Positions 45,107-56,597 of a stretch of DNA of 64,000 bases are shown in pieces. The stretch lies in NCBI GenBank assembly GCA_964017125.1, contig OZ024914.1:29308801-29372800 (forward strand), written 5' to 3'. How positions within the stretch are numbered: position 1 is the first letter of the stretch; the number at the start of each line of letters is the position of its first letter. Position numbers and translations under genes: made by a program. Below the pieces are notes generated by a model that worked only from the letters and a program-made list of their open reading frames with translations, ran no database searches and was not told the origin of the DNA. The DNA comes from Flabesymbios commensalis (Eukaryota > Annelida > Polychaeta > Terebellida > Flabelligeridae).

Positions 45107-45978
45107 ATATATTGTTACATCAGACGCTGTAAACGTATAGCTATTTTAGCTAACAATGTACCACTTTGTCCTCGGAGCATCGATGCGTAACATTATAATT
45201 TTAATATGTTATGAGGAAGCTATCCATACAATATACCTGTTCATTCTATGTGCCCAAAACATCGAACTCGTGACATTTAACCAAACGTGAAAACTGTGTC
45301 AATGGCGCAACAATATGTAAGAAGTCGGGCCAAATTTAGGCCATTGATCATTTTCTTTAGCGGCAACACAAATACTGACGTTTTCTCTAAGATTGTAATC
45401 TTTCTGTTTCCATTGATGACTTTAAAATCTATGATTGTTTTTAAAAAAAAAATTAAGTACAAAATTAGAACATTTCAAACGTTCCGTCATGGTATGCAGG
45501 CCCTACATAATATGCAATACAGTGTTAGTAGGCCTATATGCCATGGGCGCAGATTCAAAAAATTTTAGTAAAAAATTATTCCATTTTTACCATCTCATTT
45601 CCACACAATGTAGAGATATACAAGGGATTTTTGAAAGATTTTACAAAAAATGGCCGTCATAGGTTAATTTTTTTTTTGGTGGGCGTAGACCCCAAAAGCT
45701 TAAAACACCTGCTGAACAGAGTGTGCGATAGCCATATGCAATACATATACACACGAATGTAATAAATATGATAATGATCTGAATGAATCAAATGCCTTAT
45801 ATTAGATTGTGGATGTATGACACTTGCGTCGACAACATCTATGTCTTATTCAATTATTAGGCCTATTCCGCATTTTTGCTGTGATTCATCACCTGATCAC
45901 TTGGTGCTAATCGTGATAGACCATTGTTATTTTATATCCCTTAAAATGCTTGTCACGCCAAAAATATATATAACATTT
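45107..45978. other. No recognisable feature
   Basis: Frames at 45277-45762 overlap on both strands without domains. Confidence 0.4.
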
Positions 45979-46054
45979 CGTCGCCTCGGAGCTAAAGGAT
46001 CCTATCTGACACTCGTCAGAGTGGCAGATAGGATCCTTTAGCTCCGAGGCGACG
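45979..46054. repeat. Hairpin family K, near-perfect
   Basis: CGTCGCCTCGGAGCTAAAGG, ATCCTATCTG-CAC on one side and GTGGCAGATAGGATCC, TTTAGCTCCGAGGCGACG on the other. About 35 pairs with one mismatch; loop about 6 bases (TCGTCAGA region). Confidence 0.8.
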
Positions 46055-46384
46055 ATTTGCTTGAAATAGTTTTACAAATGTATCATTTCACAGCAGATGA
46101 CGTTTATGAGTGATTCATAACACCGGATTAGACAGAATAGTATATTTAAACATGCATTTGAACTTTTTGGATAATTCCGTATTTTTGGTTTTGTAGCTCT
46201 TTCACCAGACTCGTTTTTTTATTCTTCCTCAGTTTTTATTAGATAGATATATATATAATTATACAGGTGATTATACTTATATAAGACGGCATGTGTTGTT
46301 AGTGCCAATGGACATTTTAAAATGCACTGTATTACTTTTACCTGTATCACCGAATAAAATTTCCCCTGATATTGCACTAATGAT
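46055..46384. other. No recognisable feature
   Basis: Unassigned. Confidence 0.4.
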
Positions 46385-46450
46385 AGGCCAGCGTCGTAGG
46401 CGTTGGGTCATCAATAATACAACATTGGGACAAGGTCTACTCTTTGTTGA
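46385..46450. mobile_element. MITE subfamily A, right part
   Basis: GGCCAGCGTCGTAGGCGTTG, then CAATAATACAACATTGGGAC and AAGGTCTACTCTTTG. Confidence 0.5.
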
Positions 46451-47399
46451 GATCATACATTTTGTAGGGTGATTTATTTTCCTTGCGGTGTTCTATCATA
46501 TACATGTCATCTGGTTTTATGGCGGGTGTAATTATACAGAAACCTTGGAATTAACCCAGAATATAACCATGATAACAGAGCTTTTATTATTTGATTGTCT
46601 GGTATACCTGTATGCGGATGGTTGCTAGTACATAGATGTGGTTTATAAAATACGCCGAATGTTTATCAACATATCCGACCTGATTATACGATTCGTCAAT
46701 ATCTCGTGACAGTTCAAAAGTTTCAGAATTATTAGGTGGCCAATTAGTTTGTATAGGTTAGGATATGATATTCTAGAATGCGGCCACGACCAATTTTGTA
46801 GTGCTTAGAACATATTACCTATCTATAATATGGGGATTATAGAAATAAAGATATTCGTTATAGAGAGTACAAGTTATAAGCAAGCTGTTAATCTGGTTGT
46901 ATGTTTATTAATTGTAATTTTACGTTACAAATTATACAAAATGAGTTCCTCTATCATGTCTATCTCTGCTGAATTGTAGTTGTATTTGCTCGTCCTTCAA
47001 TAAAAATGTTTATTAAACCAAGAGATCAGGATGATCGTTACTGTACTCCTTCGCCAATGAATCCATCAAGTATGCTCACTGCATCTGGTCATGATCCAGA
47101 TGTCCATATATACATGATGGACTGCAGGCAGACCGACGGGTCCTGAATTCACATCCCGCACAGAGCGATAGTTTTATAAATTTACTATATTGTGTTTATA
47201 GTTTAGTACAGACATTGCACAAAGGCAGCCGTTAAAACCGTTCCTTCCTTCCTGGACCACAAGATTGGATCCACTCTCGTTTCTGGCGCAAACACATATC
47301 TGTTTCCGATATCGTCCATTTTGTATTCTGGCCATCTCGATCAGTGGTAAATATTAGTGTCACGGACACCGACCGCTTTATGGGTCGCCGGGGCCTGCT
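46451..47399. other. No supported feature
   Basis: A short frame at 47006-47146 was considered and rejected. An AATAAAAATGTTTATT word at about 46999 resembles a retroelement tail. Confidence 0.4.
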
Positions 47400-47503
47400 A
47401 ATCAAAATACATTCACCCAACCCTGGCTCAATGCTGGGCCAACGTCTCTGACGTTGACCCAGCATTGAGTCAGGGTTGGGTGAACGTTTTCTGTTTGTTA
47501 GGA
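47400..47503. mobile_element. MITE subfamily A, highly regular arms
   Basis: Arms ATTCACCCAACCCTGGCTCA, ATGCTGG and CAGCATTGAGTCAGGGTTGG, GTGAACG are near-perfect complements. The copy-specific word AACCCTGGCTC is not seen in other copies. Outer end TTCTGTTTGTTAGG is degraded. Confidence 0.85.
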
Positions 47504-47984
47504 TAGGTCATCCACTCTTCTCATAACTAGGCTGCAAACAAACCACAGGGAACCCTTTCAATCTCACGGGCTATTTCAAATACCATAATCAATCTTCTTA
47601 TGGTTTGGTATTTATGTTATCACGGTTATGAGAAAAAACATCATTTGGTTTTAACCTGTTCAACCTGAGCGATTGTTCGGTGGCAATTGCCATCGCTTTC
47701 CTTCTCGCCCGACCACTGCAGACGCTATTACGAATCTTCGCAGTTTTATATAAACATATTTACACCTGTCTTTTGTATTATCAGAATGTTACAAAAGTGT
47801 ATCTCACAAACATTAAGTTAGACGTTTTGAAATGACGATATTTATTCAATTAGTCCTTTTTGATTGTGTGGTGTTTAAAACGAGCTTCGGGATGTTCATA
47901 ACGCTTACAAAATGTTCAGTAAAATTGTCCCTTTATATTTATAATTTGTCTTTTTCCACTAGTGTACGCAATATGCTGGCACAT
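47504..47984. other. No recognisable feature
   Basis: Unassigned. Confidence 0.4.
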
Positions 47985-48050
47985 GGTAACAAAAGTCGTA
48001 TTAGGCCACTTTGTAGGGTGGCAGATATGACTCTTTGTTACCAAACTCAC
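47985..48050. repeat. Hairpin family K, diverged
   Basis: ATGGTAACAAAAGTCGTATT and TGGCAGATATGACTCTTTGT, TACC pair with several mismatches. The TGGCAGATA and CTTT words match the other K copies. Confidence 0.6.
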
Positions 48051-48499
48051 TATATCATTCCTATATGCAATCTCCTGCACAACACTTTCATTCGTGCCTT
48101 GGCAGTTGCTCGGGGCCAATATATCCGTCCAGCTGAATCTCAGTTGCATTACACATGCAGTTTTCACATAAAATATAAACAACTGATAAAATTTCAATAA
48201 TATGTATATTATTTTTTTATATACGGTCGCTTTTATTTGGGTGTTAATCATGTTAATTACTAGAGTTCAGAGAATGAAAATCAATGGTTTGAAGCAAAAC
48301 ACATGACAGTGAAAACGCAATGCATTAAAGCAATACATAGAATACGTCTTACCCGATAAAAGTAATCAACTGACCCAGAACACACAAGTGTGAATGAATA
48401 TGTATACATACTATACATTCATTCACATTTCTAATCTTTATTGGGCTATCGTCAAAGGGGACGATATAGGCTACATAAATACATTCATTCACATTTCTA
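48051..48499. other. Unassigned, with an 18-bp direct repeat
   Basis: ACATTCATTCACATTTCT occurs at about 48415 and again at about 48481, flanking roughly 50 bp. Confidence 0.5.
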
Positions 48500-48592
48500 T
48501 TCCAACCCTATGTTGGTTCATTGTTGGACCGGCGTCGTAGACGGTGGGCTAACTTTGAATCAACAGTGGGTCAAAGTTTAGTGTATGTTTAG
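48500..48592. mobile_element. MITE subfamily A
   Basis: ACCCTATGTTGGTTCATTGT and TTTGAATCAACAGTGGGTCA are the arms; centre GGCGTCGTAGACGGTGGG; right end TTTAGTGTATGTTTA. Confidence 0.75.
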
Positions 48593-48681
48593 AATCATCT
48601 TTGAAAAACACCCTCCACAAAATCGCTGGTTAGATATACTTAGGCCCATACAGGCCTGCATCATTATATTATTGAAACACA

Positions 48682-48803
48682 TCCCAGCAATCACAAAAAA
48701 ATTGTATAAATTTATACAATGTTGGTACAACGTCGAAGATGTCTCGAAAACGTTGCGCCGACGTTGTATAAATGTTATACAAATGTATGTGTTTGCTGAG
48801 ATA
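48682..48803. mobile_element. MITE subfamily B, with centre insertion
   Basis: ATCCCAGCAATCACAAAAAA at left and TATGTGTTTGCTGAGAT at right. The centre reads GTCGAAGATGTCTCGAAAAC, so about 10 extra bases sit at the axis. Confidence 0.85.
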
Positions 48804-49199
48804 ACAATACAAAGTTGTAATACATTATAATACTATACATAATACCTTATAATTATACATAATTATTGTCATATAAAATAGGGCACACGTCACACACATG
48901 TGAAGTTATTTTAGCGATATGGATCTTGTCATTCATAATCTATTGTGAGGCTACTCTATTTATCGATCAGCCACCAAACTATTTGAACCCAGCTGTTCAC
49001 TCAGTGTACGTGTGTACTGTGTATATTGTTGTTGAGTTTTTCCTACAGTTATCGCCTCGCTGGTCTTGTCATGTGCTTCTTTGATAGACCCTCAAGCTAT
49101 AATTATGCACTGTCAGCGTCATTTCCTTCAAGCATTCTTACTCGATGTCAACCATGTTTTTTTCTTTACACGCGCATAACTAAGAATAGTCTGAACATG
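48804..49199. other. No recognisable feature
   Basis: Unassigned. Confidence 0.4.
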
Positions 49200-49262
49200 A
49201 ATGGGACGTTAGTACAACGTTGGGTCAATGGCGGGCTAACGTCTCAGATATCGGCCCAGCTT
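49200..49262. mobile_element. MITE subfamily A-like fragment
   Basis: GGGACGTTAGTACAACGTTG, GGTCAATGGCGGGCTAACGT, then ATCGGCCCAGC. Pairing is weak. Confidence 0.4.
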
Positions 49263-49407
49263 TCGCAAAAAATGGGCGTTAATTCAATATATTTAGATGA
49301 GATAACACACAAAGGGAATGTTTTAGAAGAGCTCTGTAAATAGGCGAGTATTACACGAAGTATTGTATGAAGTGGCCTACCGATTTTTATTTAGCATAAC
49401 CACGAAT

Positions 49408-49468
49408 CCCAGGAAATACAAAACATTTGCCCAACGAAGACGTTGGGCCGACGTTGTACAAATGTTAG
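49408..49468. mobile_element. MITE subfamily B, left arm deleted
   Basis: TCCCAGGAAATACAAAACAT, then directly CCAACGAAGACGTTGGGCCG and GTTGTACAAATGTTA. Most of the left arm is missing and the right end is lost. Confidence 0.65.
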
Positions 49469-49497
49469 GGAAATTTGAGGTGAGCTTATTAACCCTT

Positions 49498-49729
49498 ACA
49501 CAGCTAAGGGCGACTATAGTCCCTAGTCGTTTTTAATCCGTTTTATTAGCCGATCAAATCACTGATATTGGGAATGAAATTACTCTTTATACATCAAGAT
49601 TTGCAAATGTTTGGTCTCGAATTAAACAAGTATGAGTAATTTTTACCCACTTGAAGTTGTGGGTCGCGGTAGAGAGACACAACTTAAAGTGGGTGAAAAT
49701 TTAAATCATTCCATTTAGCGGTGTGAGGT
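49498..49729. mobile_element. TTAA-type MITE related to family D
   Basis: A TTAACCCTTACACAGCTAAG left end and TTTAGCGGTGTGAGG right end form a diverged inverted repeat. The internal hairpin ACCCACTTGAAGTTGTGGGT, CGCGG, ACACAACTTAAAGTGGGTGA matches the family D hairpin, but the rest (GATCAAATCACTGATATTGG, GCAAATGTTTGGTCTCGAAT) matches only the inverted relative at 59145-59362. Confidence 0.65.
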
Positions 49730-50194
49730 TCCCATATAAACCAGGGTATTGGACACTTAAGGGCATACATTTTTTTATGTATGCACATATATTAGCAATT
49801 ATGATAAATGAAAAAGCATGCATGGGGGGGTTCACACCTATCCTATCACAAAATATAATTCTGAATATTCTGGCATTATAAAGGGAACCCTTTGCACGGT
49901 TTGCTGATTGATCTGCGAGAGACGGACTGGCTCGTTCTTCCATCGATTACGTCTGGTACTGAGCCTGGCGAGGGTTGTTTTCTGACATGAAGACACTGTT
50001 GTTCTCCTGTGTGGACAAAGCGACACTACACCACACCCAGAGACCCAGTAGTCCCTCGGGCCGGCCACTGCCCGCAAGTAGGTCAGAAATCTTGGTATAT
50101 CGATCAGCCGAGAAGTGTGTTGTTGCGCCCCATTGTCGCCCGTCGCTGAATTATTGCACGTATGGGTGAACGGTCCAGATGAGGCTAGAGCTCC
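49730..50194. other. Unassigned, less AT-rich
   Basis: The stretch 49920-50170 has more G and C than its surroundings; short frames on both strands have no recognisable domain. Confidence 0.35.
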
Positions 50195-50275
50195 CGTTGT
50201 CTGAATGTTGGGCCAACGTCGTAGACGTTGGCCCAACATTCAGACAGCGACGGGTCAGAGTGTTCGCGTCACTAG
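50195..50275. mobile_element. MITE subfamily A, perfect inner palindrome
   Basis: TGTCTGAATGTTGGGCCAAC, GTCGTAGAC, GTTGGCCCAACATTCAGACA pair without a mismatch outside the axis. The outer ends are degraded (GAGCTCCCGT and GCGACGGGTCAGAGTG). Confidence 0.85.
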
Positions 50276-51171
50276 CGAACTGTGAGACGAGCGCGCCCGT
50301 GTGCATCACCGTCGGTTGTAATCGGGTGTGATAATATGATGTACGATGAAGGCTGGCGTCATCCCCTGCAGTGGTGTCCTACTGGACGCCCGACGTTGTC
50401 TCGACGTCGAATCAACGCCAGCGGCATTTCTTTGACGCTGGGACAACGTAGGCTACTCATCCCCGTACAATGTCCGGCTTGATTATGCAGTATGCGCACA
50501 TAATATGGGATTAAACAAGATGAATGTTATTTTGGGTAAACGTTTCTGGTTTTAATTGTACCCCAGTTGCCTCTATCTCTGTAATCAGCGTGGTGCTTTC
50601 TGGGTACTGATGTTTCTTGCTGTTCGTACACAGTGGACTACCCCTTTAAGTGATGTAGCTAGGACACTACATTATATTCTAGTCTAAGAGAACCATTTGC
50701 TGTGAAAAATATATACAATCAAAACACAATGATGAAGAAATGAGTAGCCCTCGCCTAATTTGAGAAACCTAAATTTTCATAAAACAGCTAGGAGTAAGGC
50801 CTGAGACTCTTTTCTCAGAGAAGCTCAAAACCGAATGTCATTTCCCTGCTCATTTTCTAATATATTCCTACTTTACTTATAAATATTATATGGCATAACA
50901 AGTTACAACATTTTAACATCAGATTACAGTAAAGCCACACGCATATCTACGTGGATGCTATAGACTTTGCGGCCTAGTATAGATCCATATTAAGGATGTA
51001 CAGAGTGTTTGACCTCAAACGGCCAGTGGTCAGCATTTGGAATCCTACATGTCAAGGTTGAAGGGTGGTGACACACGTTATCGTGTCATATTTCTGATAT
51101 CGGGAGATTCTGGCTCAGCTCAGTCTATATGATTGTGGACCTAATGTCCCATTCATTCATGCCTCGTTCAC
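50276..51171. other. No recognisable feature
   Basis: A possible A-family shred at 50390-50455 (CGACGTTGTCTCGACGTCGA). Otherwise unassigned. Confidence 0.35.
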
Positions 51172-51405
51172 GAGTACGTTCGTTCGTTCGTTCGTTTGTT
51201 AGTTCGTTAGCTCGTTTGTTCGTTCGCTCGTTCATTCATTCATTCATTCATTCATTCATTCATTCATTCATTCATTCATTCATTCATTCATTCGTTCGTT
51301 CGTTCGTTCGTTCGTTCGTTCGTTCGTTCGTTCGTTTCATTATTTTCGCTCGTTCGCTTGTTCTTCATTCATTCGTTCGTTCGTTCGTTCGTTCGTTCGT
51401 TCGTT

Positions 51406-51436
<31 letters not shown>

Positions 51437-52106
51437 ACGTTCGTTCGTTCGTTCGTTCGTTAGTTCGTTCGTTCGTTCATTTATTCATTTATTCACTCAC
51501 TCACTCACTCACTCACTCACTCACTCACTCACTCACTCACTCACTCACTCACTCACTCACTCACTCACTCACTCGTTCGTTCGTTCCCCGGGTTCATTCA
51601 TTCATTCATTCATTCGCTCGATCATTCGTTCGTTCGTTGCATTCATTCATTCATTCATTCATTCATTCATTCATTCATTCATTCATTCATTCATTCATTC
51701 ACTCGTTCATTCAATCGTTCGTTCGTTCCCCGGGTTCATTCATTCATTCATTCATTCGCTCGATCATTCGTTCGTTCGTTGCATTCATTCATTCACTCGT
51801 TCATTCAATCGTTCGTTCTTTCGTTTGTTCGTTCGTTTCATTCATTCATTCATTCATTCATTCATTCATTCATTCATTCATTCGCTCGATCGTTCGTTCG
51901 TTCATTGCATTCATTCATTCATTCCTTCGTCCGTTCGTTCATTCATTCATTCATTCATTCATTCATTCATTCATTCATTCATTCATTCATTCATTCATTC
52001 ATTCATTCATTCATTCATTCATTCATTCATTCATTCATTCGTTCGTTCGTTCGTTCGTTCGTTCGTTCGTTCGTTCGTTCGTTTGTTCGTTCACTCGTTC
52101 ATTCAG
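51172..52106. repeat. Composite TTCA/TTCG/TCAC tetranucleotide array
   Basis: Alternating blocks: (GTTC)n about 51176-51230, (ATTC)n 51232-51292, (GTTC)n 51293-51336 and 51372-51478, (CTCA)n 51494-51572, then mixtures and a long (ATTC)n to 52040 and (GTTC)n to 52090. A segment containing TTCCCCGGGTTCATTCATTC and GCTCGATCATTCG occurs twice, about 143 bases apart (near 51585 and 51727). The frames of 134-329 residues here are translations of the array. Confidence 0.95.
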
Positions 52107-52679
52107 TGTTTACTGTAATACACTGTACGTTGTACCTGTCTATATATTATATCAATGACATTGACCTATCACAGCATTATTGACCTGTAACAGTACGTGT
52201 TGTGTGGTGTGTGGAGTGAATCAACTTGGAACTGAGTTATGAGGACGACACCCAACACTAAAACCTGCAGTGTGTACAATACACTAGATGTAACTAAATC
52301 TGCACATCGTGCAAACTTTGCAAGCTTGATGACAGGCCTGACTCTTTATCATGTTTATAGGCACGATATACCATTAGGCCTATGTGTATCAAATTTTAGG
52401 ATATGGATGTAGCGGATACGTATATCTGGAAAAAATGTAGGCTACATGTAATTGACGCTAACGCTCTCCTGGCATATGTATACTTGAAAATGTATTGCCT
52501 CTCTGGAGGTCATCAGAAATAAATACTTGTTAGTTGTTATAAAGAGAGTAAGAAGAATATATAAAAAAGCCACTTTTTTCACCAACAAATGAGTTAAATA
52601 GTGGACACCTGCTACAAGCTTTGACCACCACTCCTTCACCTGATCGCACACATTTAAGACCTACGTAAGCAGTGTTAGG
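52107..52679. other. No recognisable feature
   Basis: Unassigned. Confidence 0.4.
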
Positions 52680-52958
52680 TCATTTTCACCTTTGAGCACA
52701 TATAGGCTAAACTGGGTCAGGAGAACCTCCTGAAGATAAATGAGATGACACTGCCCTCCTGACACAGGACACGAAATTCGAGCACTGGCGGTCTAAGAGA
52801 CCGAGTACGCTACCTCCCGGTCACGGAGGCTCCCCGCAATATCAAAGTACATTGTTTTCTTTGAAACTTGAAGGCCAGAGTGGGGTTCGAACCAGCGATC
52901 TCCGACTTTCCAAGCAGGCAGCTTTTACCACTGCACCAGGGCCCGCCCTATTTTCTTT
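52680..52958 (-). mobile_element. tRNA-derived SINE with two tRNA-like units
   Basis: Best-preserved copy. Minus strand: head GGGCCCTGGTGCAGTGGTAA (A box) and GCTGGTTCGAACCCCACTCT (B box). A linker TTGATATTGCGGGGAGCCTC leads to the second unit, GTGACCGGGAGGTAGCGTAC and CCAGTGCTCGAATTTCGTGT. The body is GTCATCTCATTTATCTTCAG, then CTCCTGACCCAGTTTAGCCT. The tail here lacks the GAAT array found at 2682. Confidence 0.7.
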
Positions 52959-53269
52959 TCAAGGAAATACTGTTTCTTAGATTTAAAGGATGATAAGCCT
53001 ACCACAATTGAGATAAAGTTTTAAATGAATGTGTACCTTCACCAACAAAGACTTGATAAGCACGATACGTGCTTCATGGTGGCATAATTGTGTAGTATTC
53101 TATGCTAATCATAATAACCAACAATCATCTATAGTGCAGTATGAAGAATGCATAATACAATTTCTGATATCATACATGTAGGCCTATGTATTATCGAGTA
53201 TGTCCTTTCAGCAGTTCTGTTTATGACTGTTTATGACTGCAAGTGAAGTGTATATCATTGACAATATAT
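52959..53269. other. No recognisable feature
   Basis: Unassigned. Confidence 0.4.
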
Positions 53270-53332
53270 CCCAGCAAATACGAAACATTGGCCCAGGGCC
53301 CAGCACTGGGCCAATGTTTCGTGATTGCTGGG
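53270..53332. mobile_element. MITE subfamily A, minimal 63-bp derivative
   Basis: CCCAGCAAATACGAAACATT, GGCCCAGGGCCCAGCACTGG, GCCAATGTTTCGTGATTGCT, then GGG. Ends are intact but the centre is deleted; the remaining arms pair perfectly apart from one TIR base. Confidence 0.8.
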
Positions 53333-53515
53333 TACGTGATCAGATTCACACTGTTGATTCACCTTCGTCATATACATCAAAACTCATTTTAAAATCAGAC
53401 ATATTTCTCTAGGGAGAATCGGATACATGGCTATCATGGGATTAGTATGGCATATAAATATATATGTACATCAGTTTTCACTCTCCTCCGATTACCACTT
53501 TTCCATGCACTGGCC

Positions 53516-53572
53516 TGGGGTTACATTAATATTGGGCCAACGGCGTAGACGGCGGTCCAGCATTGGGTCATT
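53516..53572. mobile_element. MITE subfamily A fragment
   Basis: TTAATATTGGGCCAACGGCG, TAGACGGCGGTCCAGCATTG, then GGTCATTAG. Confidence 0.6.
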
Positions 53573-53769
53573 AGAGTAATCTAGTTTGAAAAAAATATTT
53601 TAAAAATAAGAAAAGTTACCAGGTTCACACAGTATTATATTGCTGGTATAATCATGATAATGATAAAGGTCACACCTCAAACGATACAAATAATAACACA
53701 TATCCTTATTTCAATCCAAACATCTGATGCAATTTTTCCGGTCACTACAATTTGCGTCACTGTCATAAA

Positions 53770-53825
53770 ATTCCAGACGATAGCCCAACATGAAGTCAAT
53801 ATTGGTACAAAGTCCAGTGTTGAGC
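53770..53825. mobile_element. MITE subfamily A right-arm fragment
   Basis: AGACGATAGCCCAACATGAA, then GTCAATATTGGTACAAAGTC and CAGTGTTG. The left arm is absent. Confidence 0.5.
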
Positions 53826-54177
53826 TAAACTTCCATACCTCTTTCTGGACCGCGATAATATTACACGGTCCCTTAATATTTGAGGCTGGTGAACACGTCC
53901 CTATTTAGATGGTGTTTAGCCGTGCAGATAGCGATCTCTCTGATATATAATGGGCTCATCATAGACAGGGCAGCGTGGGCTAGAAGTCTGGTGCAGGGCA
54001 GTATTACAGGCCTATACACGAATGATGAACTGACCCTATTAACTTTTGATGTAATAGGATGAGTCTCTCCTGAACCACTTCACGTTCCATGTTCAGCCAG
54101 AGACTGACCCACCTGGTGCAATAGATGTCAAGCACGCCACTCCACCAAGCTCTGACGCGCCACGGTGGAGGGTATAC
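53826..54177. other. No recognisable feature
   Basis: Unassigned. Confidence 0.4.
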
Positions 54178-54270
54178 TGAAAACACGATGTCGGGTTAAT
54201 GTTGGGCCAGCGTCGAAGACGGTGGCTTAACATTAACCCACATTGGGTGAATGTGTCGTGTATGCCGGGT
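54178..54270. mobile_element. MITE subfamily A
   Basis: GAAAACACGATGTCGGGTTA at left and GTGTCGTGTATGCCGGG at right. Arms GGGTTAATGTTGGGCC and GGCTTAACATTAACCC pair; centre AGCGTCGAAGACGGTGG. Confidence 0.85.
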
Positions 54271-54773
54271 ACAGTCAAGGAATGGGAATTTTAATCCATG
54301 TTAGACGAGAATTGCCCTAGCTTTTCTCATCTATCTATTCATAACTTGGTCTATATGATATAAACATGATGAGCATGATAACTGTACATACATAAAATAA
54401 GTATAAATCAGAGGCACTATGTATTTTGTTCAGTTTCTACGTTATCTAACTATTTAATTTGTAAAAAATAGCCATTGAAACGATTTTTTAAAAACTATCA
54501 TGACATTAAAATTCCATTCATGAATATTGCAAGAATGTATAAGACTTGAAAAGGGAAGTGATAAATCAACATCCATTGCTTAAAGATGTGCATTTGAGCT
54601 TAGTTTTTAAACATAGACATGGTAATAGAACCAGGAACCATTCACTAGGATTAGCGGAAGTGTCGTTGAATCAGGCGAAGTGCGAGTTAATAGTTTGGAG
54701 ACAGTGAAGATAAGAGGAAATTCCAGATTGGCACTTTTCCAATCAGCCAGATTCCCCCAGCTGCCAGGCGCTG

Positions 54774-54862
54774 CATTGACCGCCCATGCTGGCTTAATGC
54801 TGGCTCTACGACGGTGGCCCAACATTAAGCCAGCATGGGTTGAATGTTGCGTGTTCACAGGA
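54774..54862. mobile_element. MITE subfamily A
   Basis: Arms CCCATGCTGGCTTAATGCTG and CAACATTAAGCCAGCATGGG pair closely; the centre is shortened (GCTCTACGACGGTGGC). Right end TGCGTGTTCACAGGA. Confidence 0.8.
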
Positions 54863-56237
54863 GAGAGTATATCTGTGATCTTTGTAATGAGCAGTGACGT
54901 CATTCATCTATCCTGCTGTCAGATCAGGAATGTTGATAATCGTGTTTGTATAATGTGTCCGCCCGTTATCATGGCAGCGTTGCGATTCCCACCAGTTTTG
55001 CATCGTACATCATCATCATGAACCCGCATAATATGGCTCCGAAATTGCGTCTCATGATTGTTTACAATGATTTTACAATAATTATGTTCAGTATTTAGGC
55101 CTACTATATAAATAAACATTATTTTACCATGCGGGCTAGTATCAGTTTCATTTAGTCATGTATATTAAAACGTTCAGAATCATTAGCGAGCCTCAAACTG
55201 CTATATCTCGGACTGAGACAAAAACGGATTTGAATTTTGGGCCTATGTGTACTTTATAAGTATAATATATAGACCATAATCGCAGGGACTTTGCATAATC
55301 ATGGTAATATTAAATTAGCAATAGCAATAGCAAATACAATAACATTTAGGAAATTGAGGAGCATGTTTTCTTTGTTTCACGATAATTTTACAATCCACCC
55401 ATAGCAGTGTATAGTTATTGTCTGCAGTGGAAACAACATGGCCTTTAATTGTCTGACTCAACTCTATGACATGCACTCTATCTGGCAGAAGTCAAACCTC
55501 CCTTCATTTCATTTTTGTCAAACCTCTCCGCCTGCTATTATCATCACAACTTACATATCCGAGATCAACGATGGCTCAATGTTGGGTCAATGTTAAACGA
55601 GTGTGTATTAGTTTCTTGGCAAATGAAAATGGGATGCACCAGCAATCTGTTTTGTTTTATGGCATTGTTCAATTGTGACAATTCTCTGCATATTTGCAAT
55701 ATTTGTATTCGCGATAACAAGTTCATTTAAGCTCAACGATTTGACAATTGATAAAATTTATCATCTAAGGATAATAATGTAAGTAACCGTGGCAACAGTT
55801 AAATGTTGACGAGACAGTTTGTGTTCAATATTGAAACGAGTATTAAACCATTTACCATGTTAATAATAATCGGTTAAAACCATGCAATGCCTATATTGTT
55901 ATATTATATTATACGTATACAGGTATACAGTGTATGAATAAGGGAAATGCTATTTATTGTCTGCCGTGCTGTCTATAACAATATTAGGTCTACGCCTACT
56001 ATATGTAAGCTAATAATATAAAATCCGCGGATCTGTGCACATTTAAATTGATAAAAAAAGATCAAGGTGGTGGTCTTTTTATGCATTTGAAATTGTAAAA
56101 ATAACGCTCGTTTCCACTATTATGTCTACCCTCTCAGTGAGAGGCTCTCACAGAGAGGTGGGGATATGTTGCTTTACCCCTATCCGCTCTGTCTGTGTGT
56201 TCTGTCCCATTCATTTCTGCCAGGGCTTTCTATCGTG
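54863..56237. other. Mostly unassigned
   Basis: A MITE A shred at 55563-55600 (GATGGCTCAATGTTGGGTCA). No gene is supported. Confidence 0.4.
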
Positions 56238-56346
56238 CAGGCGGTCAAACACAAGACATTGACCCAATGCTGGGCTAAAGTTGGCCCACCATCCACGACG
56301 CTGAGCCAACATTAGCCCAGTATTGAGTTACCGTGTCGTGTTTGGG
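56238..56346. mobile_element. MITE subfamily A
   Basis: GGTCAAACACAAGACATTGA at left and CGTGTCGTGTTTGGGCC at right. Arms ATGCTGGGCTAAAGTTGG and CCAACATTAGCCCAGTAT; centre CCATCCACGACGCTGAG. Confidence 0.85.
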
Positions 56347-56504
56347 CCACGCTGAATGAGACGGCGGGCCAAAATGAACCCAGTTTTGGTTCAAAGTACC
56401 GTGCCGGTACCGCCAGCATGCAGGTACCGGTAGCATGAAGTACTCACTTCTTCTTTTTCTTCTAATCGCCGCCAGCAGTAAGCAATACAAGACCAGCTGC
56501 TTTT
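56347..56504. other. Spacer between MITEs
   Basis: GGGCCAAAATGAACCCAGTT may be another A-family shred; GTACCG words repeat at 56397-56430. Confidence 0.4.
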
Positions 56505-56589
56505 CCCAGCACACACAAAACATTTGTATAACATTTGTACAACGTCCGCATTGTACAAATGTTATACAAATGTTTTGTGTTTACTGGGT
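56505..56589. mobile_element. MITE subfamily B, centre-deleted palindrome
   Basis: CCCAGCACACACAAAACATT, TGTATAACATTTGTACAA, short centre CGTCCGCA, TTGTACAAATGTTATACAAA, TGTTTTGTGTTTACTGGG. Pairing is nearly perfect. Confidence 0.9.
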
Positions 56590-56597
56590 TGAACGAA

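Noticed and set aside
47006-47146. Small frame of 46 residues (MFIKPRDQDDRYCTPSPMNP...)
   Set aside because: The composition looks protein-like, but there is no homologue I recognise, no splice context, and the start lies in an AATAAAAATG tail-like word.
51129-52183. A 329-residue FIHSF/FVRSF repeat protein
   Set aside because: The frame is the tetranucleotide array read in threes; all three plus-strand frames give similar text because the repeat has a 12-base reading cycle.
54607-55021. Opposed frames of about 100 residues at 54.6-55.0 kb
   Set aside because: They run through a palindromic MITE A copy, which keeps both strands open.
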